A stretch of 56,676 nucleotides of DNA from Oscillospiraceae bacterium (GTDB lineage Bacteria > Bacillota > Clostridia > Oscillospirales > Acutalibacteraceae). The notes beneath the pieces are model-generated. The model worked only from the letters and a program-made list of their open reading frames with translations, made no database searches and was not told the DNA's origin. Positions 33,607 to 41,509 of the stretch are shown one piece after another. How positions within the stretch are numbered: the stretch's first letter is position 1; every line of letters starts with the position of its first letter. The stretch spans positions 78,132-134,807 of the forward strand of contig SVPZ01000001.1 in NCBI GenBank assembly GCA_015065605.1. Direction: 5' to 3'. A program made the position numbers and the translations under genes.

Positions 33607-34431
33607 GTATTCGGTAGGGGTGACGTTTTTATATTTTTTAAAAGCCTTTGTAAAATAACTAATGCTGTTAAATCCACACTCAAGAGCCGCTTCCGTAACC
33701 GAAAGTCCGCTGTGTCGCATTTCGTAACAGGCGGCTTCTATTCTCAGGTTGTTAATATAGTCAATAGGGGTTCTGCCTGTATATTCCTTGAAAAATCTGC
33801 AAAGGTATTTTTGGTTCAGACCCGAAATTCCCGATAAGGTGCTTAGATTTATGTTTTCGGTATAGTTTTGGTCTATCCAGTGAAGAAGCTCACCAATTTT
33901 TTCAAACTGTTTTTGATTGTTTGGCTTTTCGCTGTAAATAACAGAATTTTCTTTGTAAAAATTCAAAAATAATTCGTATAAAAGACTATGGATTTTCAGT
34001 TCGTACAAATCATTTTGTTTACTTGATTCGGCGAAAATATTGTTTATTATATCTTTTGTGTTCTTGGTAGGTGTTTCAAAAATACTTACGTTTCTGTGAG
34101 CAATGGGTCTTAGGTATTTTCGGATTACGTCATTGCTTTTTTTATAAAGCAAAGAAAGGTTGAATACTATACATTCGTAAACACATTCCTTCGGAATACC
34201 TCGGTGCATGGCGGTGCAGTTTATAATCGCGCATTCTCCCGCATTTAATGCGAATAATCGATTATCGAGGTATAGTTCAAAACTTCCGCTTAGTACTCGT
34301 ATAATTTCAAACTCGCCGTGCCAATGAAGAGGCATTACGTATTGCGGGTGATTTGCATCAATATAGTAGTACTGAAAAGGAAATTCGGGCAGACCGTGCT
34401 GTTTTCTTTCGTTAAACTGTATATCTTTCAT
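33589..34431 (-). CDS. AraC-family regulator, probable controller of the SGNH array and fuc operon
   Basis: A 280-residue regulator. The N-terminal cupin domain has the metal/sugar-binding pattern PLHWHGEFEIIRVLSGSFEL and LNAGECAIINCTAMHRG, as in AraC proteins that sense sugars. The C-terminal HTH pair is INLSTLSGISGLNQKYLCRF and VTEAALECGFNSISYFTKAF, ending KNVTPTEYKNS. GGAG at 34441-34438 with six bases to ATG 34431 fixes the start; the open frame begins earlier. Divergent from fucI. A 21-base word in its upstream region is repeated in front of the SGNH genes at 21577 and 30390, so one regulator may join SGNH and fucose genes. A truncated duplicate lies at 30055. Confidence 0.88.
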   Translation of the reverse strand: MKDIQFNERKQHGLPEFPFQYYYIDANHPQYVMPLHWHGEFEIIRVLSGSFELYLDNRLFALNAGECAIINCTAMHRGIPKECVYECIVFNLSLLYKKSNDVIRKYLRPIAHRNVSIFETPTKNTKDIINNIFAESSKQNDLYELKIHSLLYELFLNFYKENSVIYSEKPNNQKQFEKIGELLHWIDQNYTENINLSTLSGISGLNQKYLCRFFKEYTGRTPIDYINNLRIEAACYEMRHSGLSVTEAALECGFNSISYFTKAFKKYKNVTPTEYKNSKG

Positions 34432-34466
34432 AAAAAACTCCGTAAAAGTGACTATTGTACAAATTA

Positions 34467-34487
34467 TTATACATAAATGCACTTGTA
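34467..34487. promoter_or_regulatory. AraC-type operator between araC and fucI
   Basis: TTATACATAAATGCACTTG followed by TA; identical to 30216-30236. It lies 36 bases upstream of the regulator start and 65 bases upstream of fucI, in the shared divergent promoter region. Confidence 0.55.
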
Positions 34488-34551
34488 TTTTAACATAAAA
34501 GGGAATATAATTCAATTATAAAATATTTTTTTGAATTCAGGAGGTAATAAT

Positions 34552-36345
34552 ATGGCAGAAAACAGACTTATAGGCGATTATCCCGTTATTGGTATTCGCC
34601 CCACAATTGACGGCAGAAGAGGTCCTCTTAAGGTAAGAGAGAGCCTTGAAGTTCAGACTATGAATATGGCAAAGAGCGCCGCAAAATTAATCAGTGAAAA
34701 TCTTAAATATTCTAACGGCGAACCCGTAAAGGTTATTATTGCCGACACCACTATAGGCAGAGTGGCAGAAGCTGCTGCTTGTGCTGATAAGTTTAAAAAA
34801 GAGGGCGTTGATATTACCCTTACCGTTACTCCTTGTTGGTGCTACGGTGCTGAAACAATGGATATGGATCCTCTTACCATAAAGGGCGTATGGGGCTTTA
34901 ACGGCACCGAGCGTCCGGGCGCAGTGTATCTCGCTTCCGTTCTTGCTACCCACGCTCAAAAGGGTCTTCCTGCTTTCGGAATTTACGGTAACGACGTTAA
35001 GGACGCTACCGATACCGAAATCCCCGAAGACGTAGCTGAAAAGATTTTGCGTTTTGCTCGCGCTGCAGTTGCAGTTGCTACAATGAGAGGTAAATCATAT
35101 TTGCAGATAGGATCTATCTGTATGGGTATCGGCGGTTCTATTATATCCCCCGAATTTATCGAAGAATATCTTGGTATGCGCGTTGAATCTGTTGACGAGG
35201 TTGAAGTTATCAGAAGAATGAGCGAAGGCATCTACGATAAAGCTGAATTTGAAAAAGCTCTTGCTTGGGCTAAGGAAAATTGCATTGAAGGCTTTGATAA
35301 GAACCCTGAAAATATGCAGAAATCCCGTGAAGAAAAGGATGCACAGTGGGAATTTGTTGTTAAGATGATGGTTATCATCAAGGATTTAATGAACGGCAAC
35401 AAGAATCTTCCCGAAGGTTGCGAGGAAGAAATGGTTGGACACAACGCTATTGCCGCAGGTTTCCAGGGACAGCGTCAGTGGACAGACTTCTATCCCAACT
35501 GTGACTTCCCCGAAGCAATGCTTAATACTTCTTTTGACTGGAACGGTGCCAGAGAGCCTTACGTTCTTGCTACCGAAAACGACGTGCTCAACGGTATCGG
35601 TATGCTCTTTATGAAGTTACTTACCAACCGTGCGCAGATGTTTGCCGACGTTCGTACCTGTTGGAACGGCGAATCTGTAAAACGTGTTACAGGTTATGAT
35701 ATCGAGGGCAAAGCTAAGGACGCTGACGGATTTATCCATCTTATTAACTCGGGTGCTTGCTGTCTTGACGCTAACGGCGCCGCTACCGATGAAAACGGTA
35801 ATGCCGTTATGAAAGAATGGTTCAACGTTACTAAGGAAGATCAGAAGGCTATTATGGAAAACACCACCTGGAACTTTGCTGACCTTGGTTATTTCCGTGG
35901 CGGCGGATATTCTTCCCGTTTTGAAACCAAAGCAGAAATGCCCGTTACTATGATCAGACTTAACCTTGTTAAAGGACTAGGACCCGTACTTCAGATTGCT
36001 GAGGGTTGGACGGTACATCTTCCCGAGGACGTTAGCGATACACTTTGGAAGAGAACCGACTATACTTGGCCTTGTACTTGGTTTGCTCCAAGACTTACGG
36101 GTGAGGGCGCATTCAAGTCGGCTTACGACGTAATGAATAATTGGGGCGCTAACCACGGTGCTATTTCCTACGGTCATATCGGTGCCGACCTTATTACAAT
36201 GTGTTCTATGCTTCGTATTCCCGTATGTATGCACAACGTACCTGAAGAAAAAATCTTCCGTCCTGCTGCTTGGAATGCTTTCGGTATGGATAAAGAAGGT
36301 CAGGATTACAGAGCTTGCGCCGCTTACGGCCCTCTTTATAAATAA
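34552..36345 (+). CDS. fucI: L-fucose isomerase
   Basis: A 597-residue enzyme, close to the 591 residues of E. coli FucI, which converts L-fucose to L-fuculose in the cytoplasm (the family also takes D-arabinose). The start [20 protein letters not shown] and [12 protein letters not shown] are characteristic, as are [25 protein letters not shown] and the C-terminal [19 protein letters not shown], which carries a conserved active-site His. AGGAGG at 34539-34544 selects ATG 34552; a TTG frame opens at 34531. First gene of fucI-fucU-esterase-fucA. Codon choice is noticeably more GC-rich and regular than in neighbours, which suggests high expression. Confidence 0.95.
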   Translation: MAENRLIGDYPVIGIRPTIDGRRGPLKVRESLEVQTMNMAKSAAKLISENLKYSNGEPVKVIIADTTIGRVAEAAACADKFKKEGVDITLTVTPCWCYGAETMDMDPLTIKGVWGFNGTERPGAVYLASVLATHAQKGLPAFGIYGNDVKDATDTEIPEDVAEKILRFARAAVAVATMRGKSYLQIGSICMGIGGSIISPEFIEEYLGMRVESVDEVEVIRRMSEGIYDKAEFEKALAWAKENCIEGFDKNPENMQKSREEKDAQWEFVVKMMVIIKDLMNGNKNLPEGCEEEMVGHNAIAAGFQGQRQWTDFYPNCDFPEAMLNTSFDWNGAREPYVLATENDVLNGIGMLFMKLLTNRAQMFADVRTCWNGESVKRVTGYDIEGKAKDADGFIHLINSGACCLDANGAATDENGNAVMKEWFNVTKEDQKAIMENTTWNFADLGYFRGGGYSSRFETKAEMPVTMIRLNLVKGLGPVLQIAEGWTVHLPEDVSDTLWKRTDYTWPCTWFAPRLTGEGAFKSAYDVMNNWGANHGAISYGHIGADLITMCSMLRIPVCMHNVPEEKIFRPAAWNAFGMDKEGQDYRACAAYGPLYK

Positions 36346-36353
36346 AATTTGAA

Positions 36354-36385
36354 AATCGGGAAAAGGGGCGATCCTTTTCCCGATT
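36354..36385 (+). other. Intercistronic hairpin without T tract
   Basis: AATCGGGAAAAGG pairs with CCTTTTCCCGATT, 13 perfect pairs and a GGCGAT loop, between fucI and fucU. No run of T follows, so a transcript-processing or stabilising element, or a partial attenuator, is more likely than a full terminator. Confidence 0.6.
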
Positions 36386-36404
36386 AGAAGATACGGTGAT
36401 TATT

Positions 36405-36839
36405 ATGTTACTTGGAATTCCTAAAATTCTTTCTCCTGAACTTTTAAAGGTCCTTTGTGAAATGGGACACAGCGATAAAATTGTTATTGCAGACGGCAAT
36501 TTTCCTGCCGAGAGCATTGGTAAAAACGCTAAAGTAATACGTATGGACGGTCACGGAGCTTGTGAGGTTTTAGAAGCGGTTCTTAAATTGTTTCCTCTTG
36601 ATACTTACGTTGAAAAGCCTGTATCATTAATGCAGGTAACGCCCGGTGATAACGTTGAAACTCCTATCTGGGATGAGTATGCAAAAATAATTAAAGACGT
36701 TCAGGGTAAAGAAAACGTTATGGGAGAAATTGAGCGCTTTGCTTTTTATGAAGAAGCAAAAAAAGCTTATGCAATTATTGCAACGGGTGAATCTGCACTT
36801 TATGCAAATATAATGCTGCAGAAAGGTGTTGTAAAGTAA
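36405..36839 (+). CDS. fucU: L-fucose mutarotase (RbsD/FucU family)
   Basis: A 144-residue protein with the RbsD/FucU fold: IPKILSPELLKVLCEMGHSD, which contains the conserved His, then IVIADGNFPAES and the C-terminal FAFYEEAKKAYAIIATGE, in which FAFYE-x-A-KKA-x-A-x-x-TGE is typical for FucU. It interconverts the alpha and beta anomers of L-fucose so the isomerase sees its preferred form. GGTGA at 36395-36399 selects ATG 36405 rather than the in-frame GTG 36396. Its stop overlaps the next ATG by one base. Confidence 0.92.
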   Translation: MLLGIPKILSPELLKVLCEMGHSDKIVIADGNFPAESIGKNAKVIRMDGHGACEVLEAVLKLFPLDTYVEKPVSLMQVTPGDNVETPIWDEYAKIIKDVQGKENVMGEIERFAFYEEAKKAYAIIATGESALYANIMLQKGVVK

Positions 36840-37561
36840 TGGAGTATAATATTACCGAACAAGACGGATTTAAAATTTATCAATTTGAGTTCGATGGTAA
36901 AAACGCTATTGTATGTGCTCCAAACAATCCTGCCGACGGAAATCCTTGGTTGTTTAAAACCGAATATTTTTGGGCTTTTCCTGATTTTCAAAACTCAATG
37001 CTGAAAAAAGGATGGCATCTTGCTTACGTAAGCAATAATACAAGATGGTCTTGCGAAGCTGATATTGAAAGACACACCAAATTTTGCGATTTTCTTATTA
37101 AAGAATTTAAACTAAATAAAAAATGCGTACTTGTTGGTATGTCATGCGGTGGTATGCAGGCTGTTTATTTTGGCGCAAGATATCCCGAATACGTTAAGGG
37201 TATCTATGTTGATGCGCCTGTTATGAATTTGCTTTCTTGTCCTTTTGCGGTCGGAAGAAATAACAGTGGGTTTGTAGAGGAGTTTACTAATGCTACGGGT
37301 ATGACCCTTAAAGATCTTATTAACTATCGCAATCATCCAATTGACAGAGTTGATGATTTGATTAAAAACAAAATCCCTGTATTTTTGGTATGCGGCGATA
37401 GCGATACGGTTGTACCTTATGATGAAAACGGAGCTGTATTTGCTGAAAAGTATCGCAATAGCGGTGTTGAATTTAAGGAAATTCTTAAGGTTGGATGTGA
37501 CCATCATCCGCATTCGTTAGAAGATAATACTCCCATAATTGAATGGGCAGAAAGGTTGTAA
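36839..37561 (+). CDS. Alpha/beta hydrolase (esterase) in the fuc operon
   Basis: A 240-residue cytoplasmic alpha/beta hydrolase. The nucleophile is Ser102 in VLVGMSCGGMQA, the acid Asp is in LVCGDSDTVVPYDENG and the His is in VGCDHHPHSLED. A WLFKTEYFWAFPDFQNSML segment forms the strand-loop normally giving the oxyanion hole. Probably an esterase that strips acyl groups from fucose-bearing sugars or oligomers, as inferred from its place between fucU and fucA, with which it is translationally coupled (TAATG at the front). Confidence 0.8.
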   Translation: MEYNITEQDGFKIYQFEFDGKNAIVCAPNNPADGNPWLFKTEYFWAFPDFQNSMLKKGWHLAYVSNNTRWSCEADIERHTKFCDFLIKEFKLNKKCVLVGMSCGGMQAVYFGARYPEYVKGIYVDAPVMNLLSCPFAVGRNNSGFVEEFTNATGMTLKDLINYRNHPIDRVDDLIKNKIPVFLVCGDSDTVVPYDENGAVFAEKYRNSGVEFKEILKVGCDHHPHSLEDNTPIIEWAERL

Positions 37562-37565
37562 TATT

Positions 37566-38249
37566 ATGGAATATATGGAAATTAGAGAGCAGATATGTGA
37601 CGTCTGCCATAAAATGTGGCAGCTTGGATGGGTTGCCGCAAATGACGGAAACGTATCGGTAAAGCTTCCGGATGGTAATTTTCTTGCTACTCCTACGGGA
37701 ATAAGCAAGAGTTTTATAACACCCGATAAGCTTGTAATCATTAATGATAAAGGTGAAGTTATTTCCGGTGAGGCAGGTTATAAGCCCAGTAGTGAGATTA
37801 AAATGCATCTTCGTTGTTATAAAGAAAGAGAGGACGTTGGCGCTGTAGTTCACGCTCATCCTCCCACAGCAACGGGTTATGCAGTAGCGGGTAAAAGTAT
37901 GGATGAATATTCTATGATTGAAACCGTTATTGCGATAGGTTCTATTCCTCTTACTCCTTACGGCACTCCCAGTACAAATGAAGTGCCTGAAGCAATTGCT
38001 CCTTATCTTAAAGAGCACGACGTACTTCTTCTTAAAAACCACGGCGCTTTAACTGTTGGTTGTGATTTGATTACCGCATACTATCGTATGGAAACTCTTG
38101 AACTTTTTGCTAAAATTTCTCTTACCGCTCATTTGCTTGGCGGCGCGAAGGAAATCGAAAAGCCTCAGATTGATAAACTTCTCGATTTAAGAGAAAACTA
38201 CTATAAGGTTACAGGTAAACATCCCGGTTATAAACATTATAACGATTAA
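37566..38249 (+). CDS. fucA: Class II aldolase, L-fuculose-1-phosphate aldolase type
   Basis: A 227-residue zinc-dependent aldolase. GWVAANDGNVSVKLPDGNFL, TPTGISKSFITPDKLV, VGAVVHAHPPTATGYAV (zinc His pair) and LLLKNHGALTVG (third His) are the standard class II aldolase blocks. It would split L-fuculose-1-P into dihydroxyacetone phosphate and lactaldehyde; rhamnulose-1-P or ribulose-5-P activity is possible for close relatives. AAAGG at 37551-37555 picks ATG 37566. Last gene of the fuc operon, which lacks a fuculokinase gene. Confidence 0.88.
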   Translation: MEYMEIREQICDVCHKMWQLGWVAANDGNVSVKLPDGNFLATPTGISKSFITPDKLVIINDKGEVISGEAGYKPSSEIKMHLRCYKEREDVGAVVHAHPPTATGYAVAGKSMDEYSMIETVIAIGSIPLTPYGTPSTNEVPEAIAPYLKEHDVLLLKNHGALTVGCDLITAYYRMETLELFAKISLTAHLLGGAKEIEKPQIDKLLDLRENYYKVTGKHPGYKHYND

Positions 38250-38250
38250 A

Positions 38251-38275
38251 AAAGGCGTCTTCGGACGCTTTTTTT
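38251..38275 (+). terminator. Intrinsic terminator of the fuc operon
   Basis: GCGTC-TTCG-GACGC tetraloop hairpin with flanking A/T pairing and seven T. Confidence 0.85.
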
Positions 38276-38311
38276 CTTGCTTATTTATTATCCATATGAT
38301 ATAGTTAAGTT

Positions 38312-39007
38312 ATGAAATATGATAACGTTTTAAAAGGTGTTTTTTTAAGCCGACCCAACAGATTTATTGCTAAAGTTAATATCCAAGGCGTGATAGAAAC
38401 CGTACACGTAAAAAATACGGGCAGATGTAAAGAACTGCTTGTAAACGGCGCCGTTGTTTATCTTTCTGAAAGTGATAATCCGTTAAGAAAAACCAAATAT
38501 GATTTAATAGCGGTAGAAAAGATTCTTGAAGGCGGTAAACGGCTTTTAATTAATATGGATTCGCAGATACCTAATTTTGTGGTTTGCGAGTTCCTTGAAA
38601 ATTCGGGCTTGTTTTCAAATGAAGCGATTATCAAAAGGGAAGTAACCTTTGAAAATTCTCGCTTTGATATTTTTGTTGAGGATGGAAACAAAAAAGCGTT
38701 TATTGAAGTAAAGGGAGTTACTCTTGAAAAGGAGGGACTTGCTTTGTTTCCCGATGCGCCTACCGAAAGGGGCGTTAAGCATTTACGAGAACTGATTAAG
38801 GCTAAAAAACAAGGCTATGAAACCTACGTATTTTTCGTAATACAAATGGATAATATATTAAAATTTTCGCCTAACAGTAAAATGCACGACGAGTTTTCTG
38901 TGGCTCTTAGACAGGCTTATGAAAACGGTGTTAATATTTTGGCGTATAACTGTAAAGTGACGAATGACAGTATAAAAATCAACCGAAAGGTAAGTGTTAT
39001 ATTATGA
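38312..39007 (+). CDS. sfsA: SfsA homologue (sugar fermentation stimulation protein A)
   Basis: A 231-residue SfsA protein. The OB-like N-terminal part has FLSRPNRFIAKVNIQG and VHVKNTGRCKELLVNGA; the nuclease-like core has RFDIFVEDGNKKAFIEVKGV and FPDAPTERGVKHLREL, both diagnostic. SfsA binds nucleic acid and carries a PD-(D/E)xK nuclease-like core; its role in sugar metabolism is not settled. No clear ribosome binding site is visible before ATG 38312. Overlaps the next gene by 4 bases. Confidence 0.93.
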   Translation: MKYDNVLKGVFLSRPNRFIAKVNIQGVIETVHVKNTGRCKELLVNGAVVYLSESDNPLRKTKYDLIAVEKILEGGKRLLINMDSQIPNFVVCEFLENSGLFSNEAIIKREVTFENSRFDIFVEDGNKKAFIEVKGVTLEKEGLALFPDAPTERGVKHLRELIKAKKQGYETYVFFVIQMDNILKFSPNSKMHDEFSVALRQAYENGVNILAYNCKVTNDSIKINRKVSVIL

Positions 39008-39807
39008 TGGAAACAATAAAACTTTGGGAAAACGTTCCCGGAATGTGCGAAGAAGAACCCGTTTTGGAATTTTATCCCGCTATTAAAAAAACAAGCGATG
39101 CCACCGTTGTAATTTTTCCCGGTGGAGGTTATCATTTTCGCGCTCCTCACGAGGGTCAGGGCTATGCAGAATATTTCAATACGCTTGGAATGAACGTATT
39201 TGTTTGCGAATACAGAGTTGCTCCTCACAGACATCCATTACCGCTTTTAGATGCAAGACGCGCTGTTCAGTTCGTTCGTTATAACGCTGAAAAATTTGGA
39301 ATTAATCCCGAAAAAGTTGGTGTAATGGGTTCGTCTGCAGGTGGACATCTTGCCGCTACCGTCAGCACTTGCTTTGATGATTTTAGCTGTGTTTTAGAAG
39401 CAAAAGATGAAATTGATGCTGTTGATTTTATACCTGATTTCCAAATACTTTGTTATCCTGTAATTGCTCTTAAGTCTTTTGGCCACGTTGGTAGTATGAA
39501 GAATTTACTTGGAGATATCGGTGAAGAAGAGGAAATAGTAGATTATTTGAGCGCTTATAACAGAGTAAGCGAAAAAACACCTAAAGCATTCGTTTGGCAT
39601 ACCTTTGACGATGGCGGTGTTAACGTAAAAAACAGTCTTGCTTATGCATGGAAATTAAAGGATTTCGGTATTCAGTGTGAAATGCATATTTATCAGAACG
39701 GTCCTCACGGACTTGGTCTTGCCCGTGATAATTTGTCGGTAGGTCAGTGGTCTGATTCACTTAAAATATGGCTTATGCATAACGGTATTCTTGGAGGTAA
39801 AGTTTAA
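39004..39807 (+). CDS. Alpha/beta hydrolase, carbohydrate (acetyl xylan) esterase-like
   Basis: A 267-residue cytoplasmic esterase of the BD-FAE/acetylesterase type. Oxyanion loop VVIFPGGGYHFRAPHEG, nucleophile Ser111 in GVMGSSAGGHLA, acid Asp in WHTFDDGGVNVKNS and His in GPHGLGLA. The C-terminal WSDSLKIWLMHNGIL is typical of these sugar esterases. Translationally coupled at both ends: ATG overlaps the sfsA stop, and its stop overlaps the start of the CE4-type deacetylase. It likely removes acetyl groups from xylose- or pectin-derived oligomers. Confidence 0.85.
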   Translation: MMETIKLWENVPGMCEEEPVLEFYPAIKKTSDATVVIFPGGGYHFRAPHEGQGYAEYFNTLGMNVFVCEYRVAPHRHPLPLLDARRAVQFVRYNAEKFGINPEKVGVMGSSAGGHLAATVSTCFDDFSCVLEAKDEIDAVDFIPDFQILCYPVIALKSFGHVGSMKNLLGDIGEEEEIVDYLSAYNRVSEKTPKAFVWHTFDDGGVNVKNSLAYAWKLKDFGIQCEMHIYQNGPHGLGLARDNLSVGQWSDSLKIWLMHNGILGGKV

Positions 39808-40682
39808 TGAAATACAGATTTTTGCGATTCCCGGGTGGAAAACCGAAGGCATTAACTTTCAGTTATGACGACGGTTGCCGTCAGGACAAGGAAACTGCAC
39901 GTATTTTAAGTGAGTACGGTGTAAAAGGTACTTTTAACATAAACAGCGGATACGTAGGGGCAAGCGATTGGTATTTAACTGCAGACGAAATAAGAGAACA
40001 TATTATTTCACGTGGTTTTGAAATTGCAGTTCACGGTGATTACCATATAGCACCCGGTATGGTTCGTGCTATCGATGGCATTAAAGACTGTCTTAATTGC
40101 CGTTTAAAACTTGAAAAAGAATTTGGCGGTATTATCAGAGGTATGGCATATCCTAATTCGGGAATAACCCGTATGCATAACGGCGCCGATTACGAAACCA
40201 TTAAGAAATATCTTAAGGATCTGGATATAGTTTATTCCAGAAGTCTTTGTGCTGATAATAACCGTTTTGATTTACCGAGTGATTGGTATAATTGGATTCC
40301 GACTATGCATCACGATAACGCCAACTCACTTAAGTGGGCGCAGGATTTCGTGGATTTAAAACTTGAAGAAGGCTTTACGGCGTACCGTTTCCCCAGACTT
40401 ATGTACATTTGGGGTCATTCTTATGAATTTGAACAAAGAAATAATTGGAGCCATCTTAACGACCTTCTCAAAATACTTTCGGGTAAAGAAGATATTTGGT
40501 ATGCTACCAATATAGAAATTTACGAATACGTTGAGGCGTACGAAAGACTTGTTTCTTCTGCCGACGGAAACGTTATATATAATCCTACTGCAAAAACAAT
40601 ATGGTTTACTGTTGACGGCGAACACTACAAATTAGCATCGGGTGAAACGCTAAATCTTCTTGATAAAACATTAGTGGAATAA
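39807..40682 (+). CDS. Polysaccharide deacetylase (CE4/NodB-like)
   Basis: A 291-residue protein with the NodB homology domain. Motif 1 is ALTFSYDDGCRQD (catalytic Asp-Asp), motif 2 is EIAVHGDYH (zinc His pair spaced His-x3-His), and RGMAYPNSG is the later Tyr/Pro motif. The C-terminal 50 residues (YNPTAKTIWFTVDGEHYKLA) form a small beta-domain. CE4 enzymes remove N- or O-acetyl groups from glycans. There is no signal peptide, so an intracellular oligosaccharide substrate is inferred. Overlaps the esterase gene by one base; a terminator follows. Confidence 0.85.
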   Translation: MKYRFLRFPGGKPKALTFSYDDGCRQDKETARILSEYGVKGTFNINSGYVGASDWYLTADEIREHIISRGFEIAVHGDYHIAPGMVRAIDGIKDCLNCRLKLEKEFGGIIRGMAYPNSGITRMHNGADYETIKKYLKDLDIVYSRSLCADNNRFDLPSDWYNWIPTMHHDNANSLKWAQDFVDLKLEEGFTAYRFPRLMYIWGHSYEFEQRNNWSHLNDLLKILSGKEDIWYATNIEIYEYVEAYERLVSSADGNVIYNPTAKTIWFTVDGEHYKLASGETLNLLDKTLVE

Positions 40683-40684
40683 AA

Positions 40685-40713
40685 AACAGGAGTCAAATGA
40701 CTCCTGTTTTTTT
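40685..40713. terminator. Bidirectional terminator
   Basis: AACAGGAGTCA / TGACTCCTGTT with a 2-base loop (40685-40708), T-rich on both strands; shared by the deacetylase and the convergent tcdA gene. Confidence 0.9.
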
Positions 40714-41392
40714 ATTTTGAAACAATATCTTTAATAACCTCACCGGCTAAAATCAGTCCTGCGGTTGCGGGAACGTAGGGCATACTTCCGGGAGGCGTTG
40801 CTTTAATTACGGGAGGTTCTTCGGAATATACGCATTTAAGCTTTTTAACACCAACTTTTTTTAGTTCATACCTCATAACCTTAGCAAGTGGGCAAACGTT
40901 TGTTTTATAAATATCCGCAACCTTAAATGCGGTTGCGTCAAGCTTGTTTCCCGTACCCATTGAACTTATAATCGGTACGCCTTTTTCATAGGCGCTTTTA
41001 ATAAGATGAATTTTAGCGGAAACACTGTCTATAGCGTCTATAATATAATCATAGTCTAAAAGGTTTATTAAATGCTCGGTTTCTTCGTTATAAAAAATAT
41101 CGTAAGTATTTATACAAAGACTGTTGTTGATATCTAAAAAACGTTCCTTTAATACGTCAACTTTTTTCTTTCCTACAGTACTGTGAAGCGCAACGATTTG
41201 TCTGTTGATATTAGAAACGGATACTGTGTCAAAATCAATAAGGTCTATGCGACCTATACCTGCTCTGACTAGTGCTTCTGCAGCGTGTCCACCAACACCG
41301 CCAACACCGAATACGGCAACCTTTGCGGCGTTTAATTTATTTACGGATTCACTTCCGATTACCTTTTCGGTACGTGAAAATTCTTCTTTCAT
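40712..41392 (-). CDS. tcdA: tRNA threonylcarbamoyladenosine dehydratase (ThiF/E1-like)
   Basis: A 226-residue E1-like adenylating protein. VAVFGVGGVGGHAAEALVRA is the ATP-binding loop, DLIDFDTVSVSNINRQ the E1 signature, YDYIIDAIDSVSAK follows, and the C-terminus has VKATPP-type ending (PPVIKATPPGSMPYVP). TcdA converts t6A37 in tRNA to its cyclic form in an ATP-dependent reaction. Stand-alone housekeeping gene; GGAG a few bases before ATG supports the start. Confidence 0.92.
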   Translation of the reverse strand: MKEEFSRTEKVIGSESVNKLNAAKVAVFGVGGVGGHAAEALVRAGIGRIDLIDFDTVSVSNINRQIVALHSTVGKKKVDVLKERFLDINNSLCINTYDIFYNEETEHLINLLDYDYIIDAIDSVSAKIHLIKSAYEKGVPIISSMGTGNKLDATAFKVADIYKTNVCPLAKVMRYELKKVGVKKLKCVYSEEPPVIKATPPGSMPYVPATAGLILAGEVIKDIVSK

Positions 41393-41451
41393 AATATCAA
41401 CTCCGACTATATTTTACTATACATAAAAAGATATTTCAATACAAAAATTTA

Positions 41452-41480
41452 TTGACCGAAGGGTAATAAAGTTATATAAT
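41452..41480 (+). promoter_or_regulatory. Promoter of copA with TTGACC-N-AAGGG box
   Basis: TTGACC (41452-41457), 17 bases, TATAAT (41475-41480). The stretch TTGACCGAAGGGTAATA resembles TTGACCTAAGGGAATAG at 50387-50403, the promoter of the MerR-kinase fusion. Confidence 0.75.
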
Positions 41481-41509
41481 TAAATAATAAATTATCGGAA
41501 GGAAAACTT

